Shown here: piece after piece, positions 1 to 10,766 of the stretch
Numbering within the stretch: position 1 is the stretch's first letter
How the letters are laid out: the number at the start of each line of letters is the position of its first letter
From: Uloborus plumipes
Lineage: Eukaryota; Arthropoda; Arachnida; Araneae; Uloboridae
Length of the DNA stretch: 64,000 nt
Assembly: GCA_038373865.1 (NCBI GenBank)
Contig: JAXGGA010001587.1
Span: forward strand, 62,001 to 126,000
Direction of reading: 5' to 3'
Notes under the pieces: generated by a model
The model's database searches: none
Seen by the model: only the letters and a program-made list of their open reading frames with translations
What the model was told of the DNA's origin: nothing
Position numbers and translations under genes: made by a program

Positions 1-2079
1 GTCATTGAATATACTAGCATGCATATTAAATGTATATATATGATCCTTTGGTGGAATTACATGAAAACCGCAATAAAGATTTTCTTTCTTTTTTTTTTTT
101 TCTTTTTGATAAATCTTGGTACGAAGATTTTTAATAGTTCTGTTATCATTAATTTCTGGGACTGGACTAAGGCTGCTATTCTGCCCTGCTAAGGGAAAAT
201 GCAGTGTCTACGAATTTTTCGTTTTTTGCCCTTTTGTTTTTCACCATCTATATTACTTTTCTTTTACTATCCGAACATGCTTAACTAATTTCCGCTAAAA
301 ATTGACTATGAAAAGAATTTCAAAATTTTAATCCTGTTTGTAGGGAATCAAAAACGTACTTCTTCTAGTAAGCTCGAACCTCATTTTGTAGATACTGCCG
401 TTTTGCCTTCCCACGGGCAGTATTATGCTCACCAGTGGCTTATCCAAACGGGAGGTCAGACCAAACCGCGAAGCAACGAAATTAATTGTATGTATGACCT
501 AAAAGGATTTTTCGACCCTTAATCTCGAGAGCTTTCCGATGATCCCTACCGCCGTGAAAGATTTCTCGCCACGCCAGTGGTTCTGATATCTTCAGTTATG
601 ACTTTAAGGGGTTCAGTTTTTAACAAAGCTCGGTATGCTACTTCAAACTAAAGTATTGAAATCATAAGTAAATGTCTTATACTTAATATTTTCAAAATTG
701 AGGTACGAATAGCGCTTAAACCTACTGAGAACAAGGCTAAATAGCATATTGTGTCTTACAAGACATTAAAACATGGAGCTAAAATTTAGGCTATTTCCGA
801 TATGAAATAATTCTACCCCTGTTTTCGTATTATTCGTGCACGTAACTTCGTTGACATAATTTTTAGAATTTAAATGATTTTTTCTAAGCCAGTTTTAAAT
901 TGATCTTGCTTATCAGCAAAGAAAGGAATTTTCAAATGCAGTAAACTGAATTTACTAACATTTGATTAAAATAGAATTAAATGTATGTAAATTCCTATAT
1001 CCCTGCTTTAGTTTTCCGCCAGCTGGCTTGGAAAACATCAGGCATGAAATTGTTAAAATTTAAACAAAATGAGTGAGCTACAATTTCTATTAATGTATTC
1101 ATTCTTCTTCTCCAAACTCTAAACAATATACTTTTGCAAAATTTATTTCATTAAAAACCGGAATTTATGAAGAAGCACTTATTTATGAAACTAAATGTGA
1201 GACCCTATCTAATGAAGAAAGTCGTGTTCATTAAACCAAATACGTTTTTTTTTTTTTTTCAGTTTCTGTTTGAATAAAAAGTTTTAAGTTATTTATTAAT
1301 CAGAGATTTCAAAAAAATATTTCACATGTTGTAAAATGTACTACAATTGCTTACATAACATAATTAGATTTTTTTCATTTGCAAAATCGAAAAAACATGT
1401 ATTTATAATTTAATGTAAATGCGTATCTTCTAAACTTTGTTTTTCGACCATCAAAACATCAAAAGGTTGTAACAATGCAGTCAAATCAAATACATAATTA
1501 ATCCTTCTTTTTTGAAACAATTCTGAGTTTTTTACTCAGCATCACAATTAGTCTTTGAAAATTCGGAATAAACCTTTAAACTATTTAGTTGTACTAAATT
1601 ATTTTATTACACAAATCGTGGTGCCATTTAGAGCTATATTATTTTAAATCCCAACTATGCAGATGCAACATATACTGAGCGATACATAATCCATTTGTTG
1701 GAATATTAAATGTTATTTTAATATTTCATATCTTTTTATATATGCTTGATTTGGTGGTGTTTTGTATTTTTAAATTTTTGTATATTTTTGCTAAACAGAA
1801 CACATGTGTGTTCATTTGGTCAAAGAAAATATTATATGGGATATTTTAAGTAATTCTGGTAAGTGTCTGTCGGTGACGCCTGTAAAAGTGTATGAGAAAT
1901 CATAAATAACATGAAACATATTCATTCCTAATATAAAAAATGACACGTCAGCAAACAGGCAATCATGAAATGGAACGAGGACATATTTTGTGAATGCATC
2001 TTCGGTGTTTCTTACCAGGCGCCATGTGCAGGTATCTCTACCAGCATACAAGTCAATGTGAAAACCGCCCTTATCGCAA
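1..2079. other. Gene-free AT-rich stretch
   Basis: No coding region, RNA gene or transposon end is recognised. Bases 360-600 are more GC-rich than their surroundings and contain the word CCAGTGG twice (near 432 and 575). They could be an old SINE or element fragment, but nothing specific supports that. Poly-T runs lie near 90 and 1245. Confidence 0.5.
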
Positions 2080-2548
2080 ATTGAGTATTGGTTTGTGCAG
2101 TGTACACACCATATGCGAAAAGGAAGGATTATTTGTATATTATAATTTGCGCAATATCAAAAGAAGAAGGATTGTGCATTAATTTGTCTCCGCAATCCGC
2201 GGAAAGGACGGATTGGGCATTGATTTGTCTTGTGCAATTCACAAAAAGGAGAGACTGCCGATTGATATGTCTGAGCCATCCGATAAAAGTAAGGATTGCG
2301 GATTGATTTTTCTGCACAATCCGCGGAAAGGAAGGATTATGCATTGATTTGTTTACGCAATCCGCGAAAAGAAAAGATTGTCGATTAATTTGTCTGAGCC
2401 ATCCGTTAAAAGGAAAGATTGTAGATTGATTTGTCTGAGCCAACCGCGAAAAGGAAGGATTGCGAACTGATTTGTCTGCGGAATCCGCGAAAAGGAAGGA
2501 TTGCGGATTGATTTGCTGGACCAATTCGTGAAAAGAAAGGATTGTACA
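2080..2548. repeat. 41-bp minisatellite of short hairpins, about 11 copies
   Basis: A unit of about 41 bp recurs from about 2080 to 2548. Its core is CAATCCGCG, then AAAAGGAAGG, then ATTGCGGATTGATTTGTCTG with substitutions. Within most units CAATCC is followed about 10 bases later by GGATTG, so each unit can fold into a small stem-loop. The spaced reading frames here (152 codons on the minus strand from 2587 to 2129, shorter ones on plus) exist only because the repeat happens to lack stops. They show the repeat as 14-residue blocks and are not taken as genes. Confidence 0.85.
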
Positions 2549-3918
2549 AATGTGCATTGATCTATCTACTGGTAGAGATAAAAGCATGCAGCCTCAGATC
2601 TCTTTTGATTGTCATTGTCGCGCTTCATTCCTATAAGAAACATTTTGAAACGAACGATGTGTTACACTCTCATTTTGATTTTGTAAAGGAGATTCTTTTA
2701 CCATTCGAAAGTCATTATTCACTAGAAATAGAAGTAAATTCTCGAAGCTGTTTGCATTCTTTTTTAACAATTCAATGAAAAGAAAAATCCTGTGTTTTAT
2801 TAAGCATTCAGTGACAGTGATACGAAAACCATGGACCCTGGATCTTTAGAAAACCGCACCCCTCTGTGTTGCATGTCGTTAATAAAATCACTATGAATAC
2901 TTTTTATTGTAATATCGGCTTCAAGAGAACTTTGTTTACAAGCAAAAAATTTGTTCCAAAATATTTATTTTTATAATCAAATCAGCAATCAGCTTTCCAA
3001 ATTGTCATTTTTTTTTTTTTTACCTTTATTTGCATGAACTTCAGAGAATTTTTCTTCAATATTTTCTTGCGTTAGTTTTTAAGTTTCTATTGCCTTGTTT
3101 AATCCTGCACCTTTCTCCGTTTTTTATTGCAATCAAATCATTAACTTCAACTTTTCAAATATCAAAATATTTTCAGCTGTTTCCGATGAATGCGCTGAAA
3201 TGTGTTTATTGCGCTTTTGTTATTTCTGTTTGCACTTAACCAAAGATATTTCATATTATACTCGAGTACCGTGACTTGATTTTAAAAAAATGCAATTTTG
3301 GTTTTACTAAACAATTTAGACTTTGTAAAGAACATTGTGGCCTCAAATTTTCAGTTGAAAGACGTGCTTTAATACATTGTTCTCTGCGAAACATGTTCAC
3401 TTCGTATAGAAATGTTTTTGCGCTTGCATGCACTAAAGTATCATTTGATTCTTAAAATGTGATTTTTACCAACTAATGCTTAAGCAGTTAATCAACTGCT
3501 TACACTTTTGCAAGAAGTTAGTAAATTCAAACTGTTTTTTTTTTTTTTCTGTATTTAGAAACGTTAGGAGCAAATTTTTGTTTTACAATCCAAAATGTAC
3601 TGACTAACTTCTAGAAAGTAATTCTGCACTTGAATGTTTTTCTACACAAAAAAAGAAAATTATATTGTTTTAAACGAAGAAAAATAATTCTGGTGTAAAT
3701 AAAGGAGTTTGAAAAGATTATTTCATATCAAGTAGATGACAACTATTCAAGCTTGATTTATATATCAAATCCACTTTTCATTTCCGTTTTTATTTAATGC
3801 ATAAATGAAACGATTTTCAATCACTACAAAAGAGACGTGACAATACCATTCGAATTTATTATCCAGACCATTTTTAATCGAATGCTTTTACTACTTCCTT
3901 ACTTACTCATCAATTATA
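2549..3918. other. Gene-free AT-rich stretch
   Basis: Only short frames of biased composition and poly-T tracts (3008-3020, 3537-3550) are seen. No element ends are recognised. Confidence 0.5.
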
Positions 3919-3920
3919 TA

Positions 3921-4239
3921 CACTGCAAAAAATGAACTGTTGTTTTTACAGTATAATACCGACAGGCAAGGTTCCACTTTAAAACTGTAAAATTCACAGT
4001 AATAAATTAAAAATAGCAATTTTTCAGTTTCTTACTATAATGTTAGCAAGTTTACCGTTTATTGCCATGAAATTTAGCTGCATTATACTGTAAAAACAAC
4101 AGTATATACTGGCAGCAGAGGTTCCAGTTTAAAACTAAAATGTACTGTAATAAACTGTAAAAGCAGTAAATTTTACAGTTTATTATTGTAAAATTTGCTG
4201 TTTTACACTGTAAAAACAACATTATTTTTTTACACAGTG
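3921..4239. mobile_element. CACTGCAAAAAA miniature inverted-repeat element, copy 1 (TA target)
   Basis: The element starts CACTGCAAAAAATGAAC and ends with an imperfect inverse ending CACAGTG, with TA on both sides (3919-3920 and 4240-4241). The interior alternates complementary words such as TTTTACAGT and ACTGTAAAA around short spacers, so the whole element can fold on itself. Related copies lie at 29851-30178 and 53324-53745. It has no coding capacity. TA duplication and small size fit a non-autonomous Tc1/mariner-type element, but the superfamily is inferred from the target only. Confidence 0.8.
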
Positions 4240-4241
4240 TA

Positions 4242-6330
4242 GATATTAAAGCATAGTTCTTCTTTTTGTAATTCTGAATTTAAAACCTGCTTCAGAATAT
4301 TCTTATCTTTTTTTAGAAAACTAGCAAAAAAGGAAATAAAGATGAGATGGTAAAGCATGAAAATTTGAATAATTTAGAACATCAAATGTTTAATCTTGGC
4401 AATTAGTATCGTTTATTTAACATGATAGTACCAAAAATATATACGTAGTTACATATATATTGCAGTTATATATACATTGGGTTATGGAATATATTAGGCC
4501 CAATGGAAGAAATGGCGATGCCTTCAACTCATCGAAATTCGACGCCAATTGATGATCGTTTTACCCTCACATCTCGTGTTGCTTTGGGTCAGACATCGGT
4601 CTTAAGACTTATTGAGAGCAATAATAGGTATCCCCCCCCCCTTCCTTCATCATTAGAGCATAATAGATTCAAAGTTTGCCTTAAATGAAATGAAGATTCG
4701 ATTGGGATACGCTAATGAGGATAGGCCGAAGCAAAGAGTGATAGAAATTGGTTTATTTATTTATCTGGAGATTCTTTTAAAACCCTCTTTTTATCGTTAA
4801 TATTTTAACCATCAGTAATTTGAGTAAATTGATGTGCACATGCTTGAAAATCAAAATAACATTATTTATCTCTTTAAAAACATGTATTTTTGTCTAAATA
4901 GGTTTTCATGAATTTTGAATCTTAAAGAATGAAAGTAATTTCAACATCCTGCAGACAACACTAGCCCCCCCCCCCCTTTTCGTTCAACAAACAAGAGAAG
5001 TTTTGATGTAGTGCTTTGTTAATAATTTTGCTATTTTTTGATTTTAAAAATATTTAAGTCATCTGAAATTATTTTGTACTATTGACACGTAGATACGATT
5101 TTGTATAGTTTTGACACTTGATCTGCAGCTTATCAAAAATCTTCTAAAAGGACATTTTTGAGGATTTCTTTTACGCACCTTGTTTAAGTATTTTCGTTGG
5201 GAATACTTTTCCAAATTGTTAAAAAAACCTTTAACTTTCATACATACGGCTATAATCATTTTTTACTTTTTCATTACTTTGATATAAAATGAGAGACAAT
5301 GCTTCCTGTTTTCGAACTGACCAACGAAACAATCATAATTATTACATCACCATAGAACACTTTAACTCATAAGATGGAGGAGAATGTGCATGTTAAGTCT
5401 TGAAAGATTATATCTATTTTAGATTAAAGAAACTTCTTTACAAAAAAATTTGTTGAGATAATTATCATAAGAAAATTATAACTCATATGTTTCGCTCAAA
5501 AATAGGTGCCATTTCTTAAATCTTTTAGTGTTACGGTTGAATTCTTTTTTAGGAAAATGTGTTGATCAATTTTGTTCAATATATTTTTTCCAAGTTTATT
5601 GTCTTCTGCTGTTGATCGCTGTTTTCTTTGCTTGATATAAATATTGTTTAATAAAAAAACTTAAATATGGTTAAAGTGTGATTTTTAACACAGATGAACT
5701 GAATCAAGTACATTAAACACATTTTCTTCCTGAACGTGTCTACAACCTTTCCAACTAGATATTCCATCTCTTCTGCTCCATTGGGCAAAATATAAATGGT
5801 AAATTGGGGTAATCAACTTAATATTAAATTAACCTAAATAAGGGTAATACTATGATATACAAGGAGTGACAAATAAATAACAGGACTGCGCATGCTTTAG
5901 CCTTTAGACTTGATATGACGGAATTAAAATTGAATCTACTAGGTCTTCTTATTTCTGGTGCTGGTGGCACGTTATTTCATCCCCCTGTATCTGACTTTGC
6001 TTTCATGTCCTCCTTGTTTCAGTATAAGACGTTGTGTCGAAGTGCCACGATCATGATATGCTTAAAATTTGAACAGTTCACAAGTTCGATACTGATTTTT
6101 TTTACTAACTCAACATTGAATGTTTTATTCTGTTGAAAGGGATGTTTGGCGTGTCATGTTGTTCAAATTTTGCCTTTTGGCAAAGGCACTTGGTTTACTT
6201 TTCTTTGTTAGGAAATAATTGATAAAGATTATCTTAGGCTTCCTAAAGTTGCGTTTTTAGTGTAGGAATATTTCTAAGGAGAGTTCCAGAACCCTACCCT
6301 TTCCCTTAAAGTCCCAATCATAGATTAAAA
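4242..6330. other. Gene-free stretch with C-tracts
   Basis: No supported gene. The 61-codon frame at 4503-4688 has ordinary composition but no recognisable motif and runs through a C-tract. C-runs lie at 4632-4641 and 4966-4976. Confidence 0.45.
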
Positions 6331-7440
6331 GTACATTTTTGGCTCTTAGAGTTTATCTCTTAGAGAATTCTTCAACACTCTATCGAATCAAGATATAACC
6401 CAAAATTGCGAGTTTAAACTTTCAATATCGGAAAGTGACTGGAGACAGATACCGATTCTTGACATTTCTCCTAGGTCCTACCTACTCCTTCTCCTAGGTA
6501 CGGTTTTTTAAAAATTGTCCAAAACCTGTTTTCAAGATTTCAATTTTAAAAAACTATCGCGAAAGGGGGCTAAAACACCCCGCGTTACTATATCACGGAT
6601 AACCAAAAAACCGTCTCGAAAATTTCAATTTCAAAAAATTTCGAAAAAAAAACTCTAAATCCCTCCTTTTTATCTAAAAACACCACAATTGCCTTAAAGG
6701 CGTTTTGTGAACTTCTATTCTGAAAACTTTTGAATCCGAATCCGAACGCCTATCCCTTTATTTCTGTTTCGAAAAAGAATGTCCACCTCCTCTTTCTCCA
6801 ATAGTCACTAAGCACATACTAAAGTCAAAGGTTTTAGGAGCTTGCTCATCCCCTTAACTTTACTAAAATATTTATAAAGGAATTACAACTGAGTTTTTCA
6901 AGTTTCAATTTTGAAAAATTTTCTAAGTAAGAAAAGGTGCAGAACCCTCCTCAATTCCTTAAAGCTACCAGAAATGAACTAGAATTGCGTTTTAAAGACT
7001 TCAAACTCAAAACTTTCAAGGAGAGTCCACGAAACCTTTTGCGTTCCCAATCGCTTACCAAAGATGTCTTAAGCTCTTAAACAACAAGAACTTAAATGTT
7101 AAATAGTTAAATAGCATCTATTATAATAATAAATATTATCTTCTTCTTTCTTTATAATAAATCTTACATAAAATCAAGCCCGGATCCAAAAATGTTTCAA
7201 GGGAGAGGCGATTCATTATTTTTATTTGCTTTTTCTGGTTTACGAATTTTGACCACAAATGTTTCGAACCTCAATGACGAAATGTTTCCGGAGTAGAGCA
7301 CCAAACCTCCCTTTCCCTAGCATATAGCATCAAAAAGAGTCTAAAAAATGCTTTTTTGAATATCAATGTTGGAAATTTATCGAAACAGTCTCTCAAAGAA
7401 TCACCCCTCCCCCATTCCAGCCCCCTAGCGTGTGTTTGTC
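6330..7440. repeat. Decayed tandem repeat, unit about 115-130 bp
   Basis: Diverged blocks follow one another. Each has an A/T core resembling AATTGCGTTTT, AAGA(C/T)TTCAA and TTTCAAAAATTTTC, followed by a purine-rich turn and a pyrimidine-rich tail such as ACCCTCC or CCCCTCC. I count roughly eight or nine blocks, for example near 6400, 6530, 6620, 6710, 6890, 6990, 7250 and 7360. Pairwise similarity by eye is low, so this is an old array. A similar-looking array in the other sense occurs at 23750-24250. Confidence 0.55.
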
Positions 7441-7485
7441 CCTGCACGAAATAGTTATAACATGAAATGATTTATCCCCAACCAC

Positions 7486-7879
7486 CAGGGCCGCCGTTTG
7501 TGGGGAAATACTGGACCTCTAGTACCCGGGCCCGGATCTTTGGGGGGCCCGTGAGGTTATGAGCATGTTTTTCCAGTAATAGTGTCAATATATTCATCAA
7601 AAAGAAAAAAAAAATCTCGCTTTCCATTGCCGATTCTCAATATGAAACAATTTCTAGTACAAACACTAATGAATGAAACACGCTTTCCCGCAAAGGAAAA
7701 TGTACCGCTTTTTAAAATCATCTGGCGATACAAAAAACGTGAAAATAAAATCAGATGCACACTTTCGTAACTAAAAACAAAAAAGTTTTTCCGAAAATTT
7801 TTTTTCTCCTTTTTTTTACAATTGCAAATGTGCTGAAACGATGGCATACCGGGCCCCATCGCTGGTAGCGGCGGCCCTG
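7486..7879. mobile_element. hAT-type non-autonomous element, 394 bp, perfect 8-bp target duplication
   Basis: The ends are CAGGGCCGCCG and its inverse CGGCGGCCCTG. Directly outside lie CCAACCAC (7478-7485) and CCAACCAC (7880-7887), a perfect 8-bp target site duplication, which is the hAT superfamily signature together with a CAGGG-type terminus. GC-rich ends with further complementarity (CCCGGGCCCGG near 7527 and CCGGGCCCC near 7850) enclose an AT-rich centre. Two overlapping frames on opposite strands inside show no transposase motif. The intact duplication suggests a fairly young insertion. Confidence 0.88.
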
Positions 7880-8059
7880 CCAACCACTGAGTGAATTTAG
7901 CGTTAACGAGGCTAGACTACAAGGGGTAAAAAAAATTTATTTTATTTCTGTTCCAAAATCCTTCTTTCTTCTTTGAGATTTTGTACAAAATCCTTTAAAA
8001 AGAAAAAAAAATAATGGTCATCTCCGGATTTATTAACGTTAAAAATAAAAAAGGCGGGA

Positions 8060-8231
8060 TTCAAGTGAAACACGGACGATCGCAATTCACCAATGCAATC
8101 GCAAATTCCCAAATTTGGATTCAAGTGAAATGCTACAATCGCTACGAGATGCTATTCTATCATAATTCGACTTCCACTAGCAATTGCAATTGCGATCGCC
8201 TCGAAGCGATTATAATGGTGTTTCACTTGAA
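8060..8231. mobile_element. Small inverted-repeat element, 172 bp
   Basis: TTCAAGTGAAACAC (8060-8073) is matched by its perfect inverse GTGTTTCACTTGAA (8218-8231). A third, direct copy of GATTCAAGTGAAA sits at 8118-8130. The interior carries CAATTGCAATTGCGATCGC-like self-complementary words. No clear target duplication was found, so family and exact ends are uncertain. Confidence 0.6.
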
Positions 8232-8304
8232 GTCGGCCCGAAGACTCATAACCTGTATCAAACGTTTTCAAAAACTACTGCTAGGTGGCGCTACATACTA
8301 TTGA

Positions 8305-10060
8305 TAGAAAACAAAAGTCGAGCCTTGTAAGAATTATGAAATAGAAATTGGCAGCCGGATATCAACTCTTCACCGGAAACGAACTTTGAGCAGACGTTAA
8401 AAATGTTTTTGAAAAGCATCTGAAATTTTTGAAATTCTTTGCATTGCGTATTTATGGTGGAATATTTGTTTTCATGTGGAAAGTTTGCATTCAATAACAT
8501 GAAATGATTGCGTTATCACTTCTATGCTGTTTCAGAAATAAATTTAAGTGGTGTGTTTCCGCAGGAAGTTTTTAATATATTTATCTTGTGTTGTGCTTAG
8601 ATTTGTGAAATTGAAAATTGCTAAGATGGTAAGTTGTTTATTTTTTGTATCATATTACAAGTTTAATTTCAGAATCTTTTTCCACAGCACATTCTCTAGT
8701 TTAAACGCGTTTTAATACATATATATGCATTTTTGTTTCATTTTTATTTACATACAAATACTGAAGTGTCAACCAACTTTTGGCCGCATTTATCAAGTGC
8801 TAAACTTTCTGCAGAAAATAATTACTGTTCCATTAGCAGGTGGTCTTTAGATCTTAGTAATTTTTCTGTAGAAATAGCAAAACGTTAAAATCTTAGATTA
8901 TGCGTACTAATATTTATCATGCGGAGGACTTTTGTTGCAGGAACAACCCCATGATTCAACTTTTTAGAAAAGAAGGGACAAAAAACGCGTATTCGTGGGC
9001 TTTTTTATGAGGGGCAGTAATTACTTCCCTCCAAAATTTCTTAAGTGTACGCTCATTATATTTATCCTCAAGTGTTCTTTTTGATTAATGAAGAAAATAT
9101 TTTGAAATATGTTTTTTTAATTATATTATCAAATTGTTGCATTAAATGATATTCATTCATTGGCAAGAAAACTCATGTTCATTTTATCTGATAAAGTATC
9201 ATCAAAGTATTCAATTTCATTTCACATTTCTTGGTGCTAAAAATTAATTGTATCAAGCTATTGTAGTTACTCTTTTGACTTTCTGCCTTTTCATTTTTAT
9301 TTTATGAAGTTATCAACTTTATGGACTGAGTAATCAAGTCACATTGCATGCTCAAATACTAATCTAAAACTTCTAGTATAATAGAGATTAGTTTATGGTC
9401 ATAAACTATTTGTATGGGTCATGTCAGATTTTTCTCTGTAAAAAAATACAAAGGCGAGACTCAATTTTTCCAAACTTAAAAAACAAGTTAAAATTATGAA
9501 AAAAAATATGAATTGATGGGAATATTATTATCCACTTTTCCAGAAAATTTGAAGCATTTGGCAAAAAGTTTTTTGACTTCTGTCAATGAGACAATTTTAA
9601 AATTTAAAAAAGTATTACTGGATTTGTTTGTCAGCTTATTAATATACCCTGTATTGTCGTACACTGAGTACGTGGTAAATACTCGGTACTCAGATAATTT
9701 GCTGGATACTAGGTATGCTGCTAAATTTTGATCTGATACTTAGCCAATACTGAGTAGTTGTAAAAATGCATTATTGTTCCGGATAATAAATTTTTTGCAA
9801 AATTAACGATTGCTTCATTCACAAAATACAACTACCTTCTATATTTGAGCTTAAAAGAAACTCCACGTATGAAATTAATACTGAGTAAAAGTAAGCTATT
9901 GCCAGTGCATATCTACTATACCAAGGCATGAATATACGTTTGGGTATTTGGGTGTAATTATCTTTACTACATCACATATTAATGTTGTACAACTTGCTTC
10001 TGGCCAAGAGCAGTTCAAGTGACCATTAAAGATAAATATTCATAAGGTCCATTCCAGTGT
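8305..10060. other. Gene-free AT-rich stretch
   Basis: No gene or element end is recognised, except a cluster of CTCGGTACTCAG and ACTGAGTA words at about 9655-9760. This cluster resembles the cluster at 11580-11660 and may mark the two sides of an older transposon (see findings). Confidence 0.45.
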
Positions 10061-10062
10061 TA

Positions 10063-10764
10063 CTGTATTACCCCGTATTAGCCGGCATGCCGCTAAATTC
10101 GAGGGTCACCAGATTTTCTATGACCAATACTGGGTCCTTTCCGGCATGCCGGAAAAACCGAGGATGGAAAAAAAGAATTTAATACTAATCCCAAGAACAC
10201 TAAAAACTTCTAAAATTATAAGTTATGTGCTGGTGTGCCAATCTACAAAAATCTAATCTGCATTTTTATTAAAATTGAATTATTGCCACCAGTTATAATT
10301 TGTTGCAACATATATTGTCTAAATAGATCGTTTTATGGTCATTTGTGAACGGGATGTATTAAACAAAATTTCCGAAAAAAGTGTCTTCTATAGAAGCATA
10401 AAACATTAAGTGATTTCTCATTTGGCGCTCAGACGGCAGTTTACATCATTTTACTAATAAAATTAAACCATTTAACTTCGTAAAAAAGTTAATAAATAAT
10501 AGCAAGATAACGCACCATCAAACCACCATGATTTGTTTTGTCTGGGAGGTCTGAAATTCATTGGTTTGTTTTTGAGAAAAGTGTTTATTATTATTTTTCC
10601 TTATATAGTGGTTCGCTTTGAGGTCGAAATTGAGGAGAGAAATTCATTTTTGTTTTGTTGCGAATTAAACCTTAAACTATCTGGCATGCCGGAAAATTCG
10701 ACTTTCCCGGCATGCTGGTCAGTCTCACTTTTTCCGGCATTCCGGCTAATGTAGGGTAATACGG
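10063..10764. mobile_element. TA-flanked element with CCGGCATGCCGG palindromes, 702 bp
   Basis: Left end C(T)GTATTACCCC and right end (inverse) C(C)GTATTACCCT face each other, with TA at 10061-10062 and 10765-10766. Subterminally, the 12-bp palindrome CCGGCATGCCGG or one-mismatch versions occur near 10081, 10141, 10681, 10708 and 10734, clustered at both ends and absent from the middle. The arms pair over roughly 80 bp with mismatches. Two opposed short frames at the right end arise from the inverted repeat and are not genes. Tc1/mariner-like mobilisation is inferred from the TA target. Confidence 0.78.
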
Positions 10765-10766
10765 TA

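Noticed and set aside
360..600. SINE or RNA gene in the GC-richer patch
   Set aside because: No A/B boxes, no tail and no matching second copy in the window; only composition differs.
2080..2548. CRISPR-like repeat-spacer array
   Set aside because: Units are contiguous and diverged with no unique spacers, and the sequence is eukaryotic.
2129..2587. 152-codon minus-strand frame, the longest in the window
   Set aside because: It lies wholly within the 41-bp minisatellite; frames run on both strands and the period is not a multiple of three.
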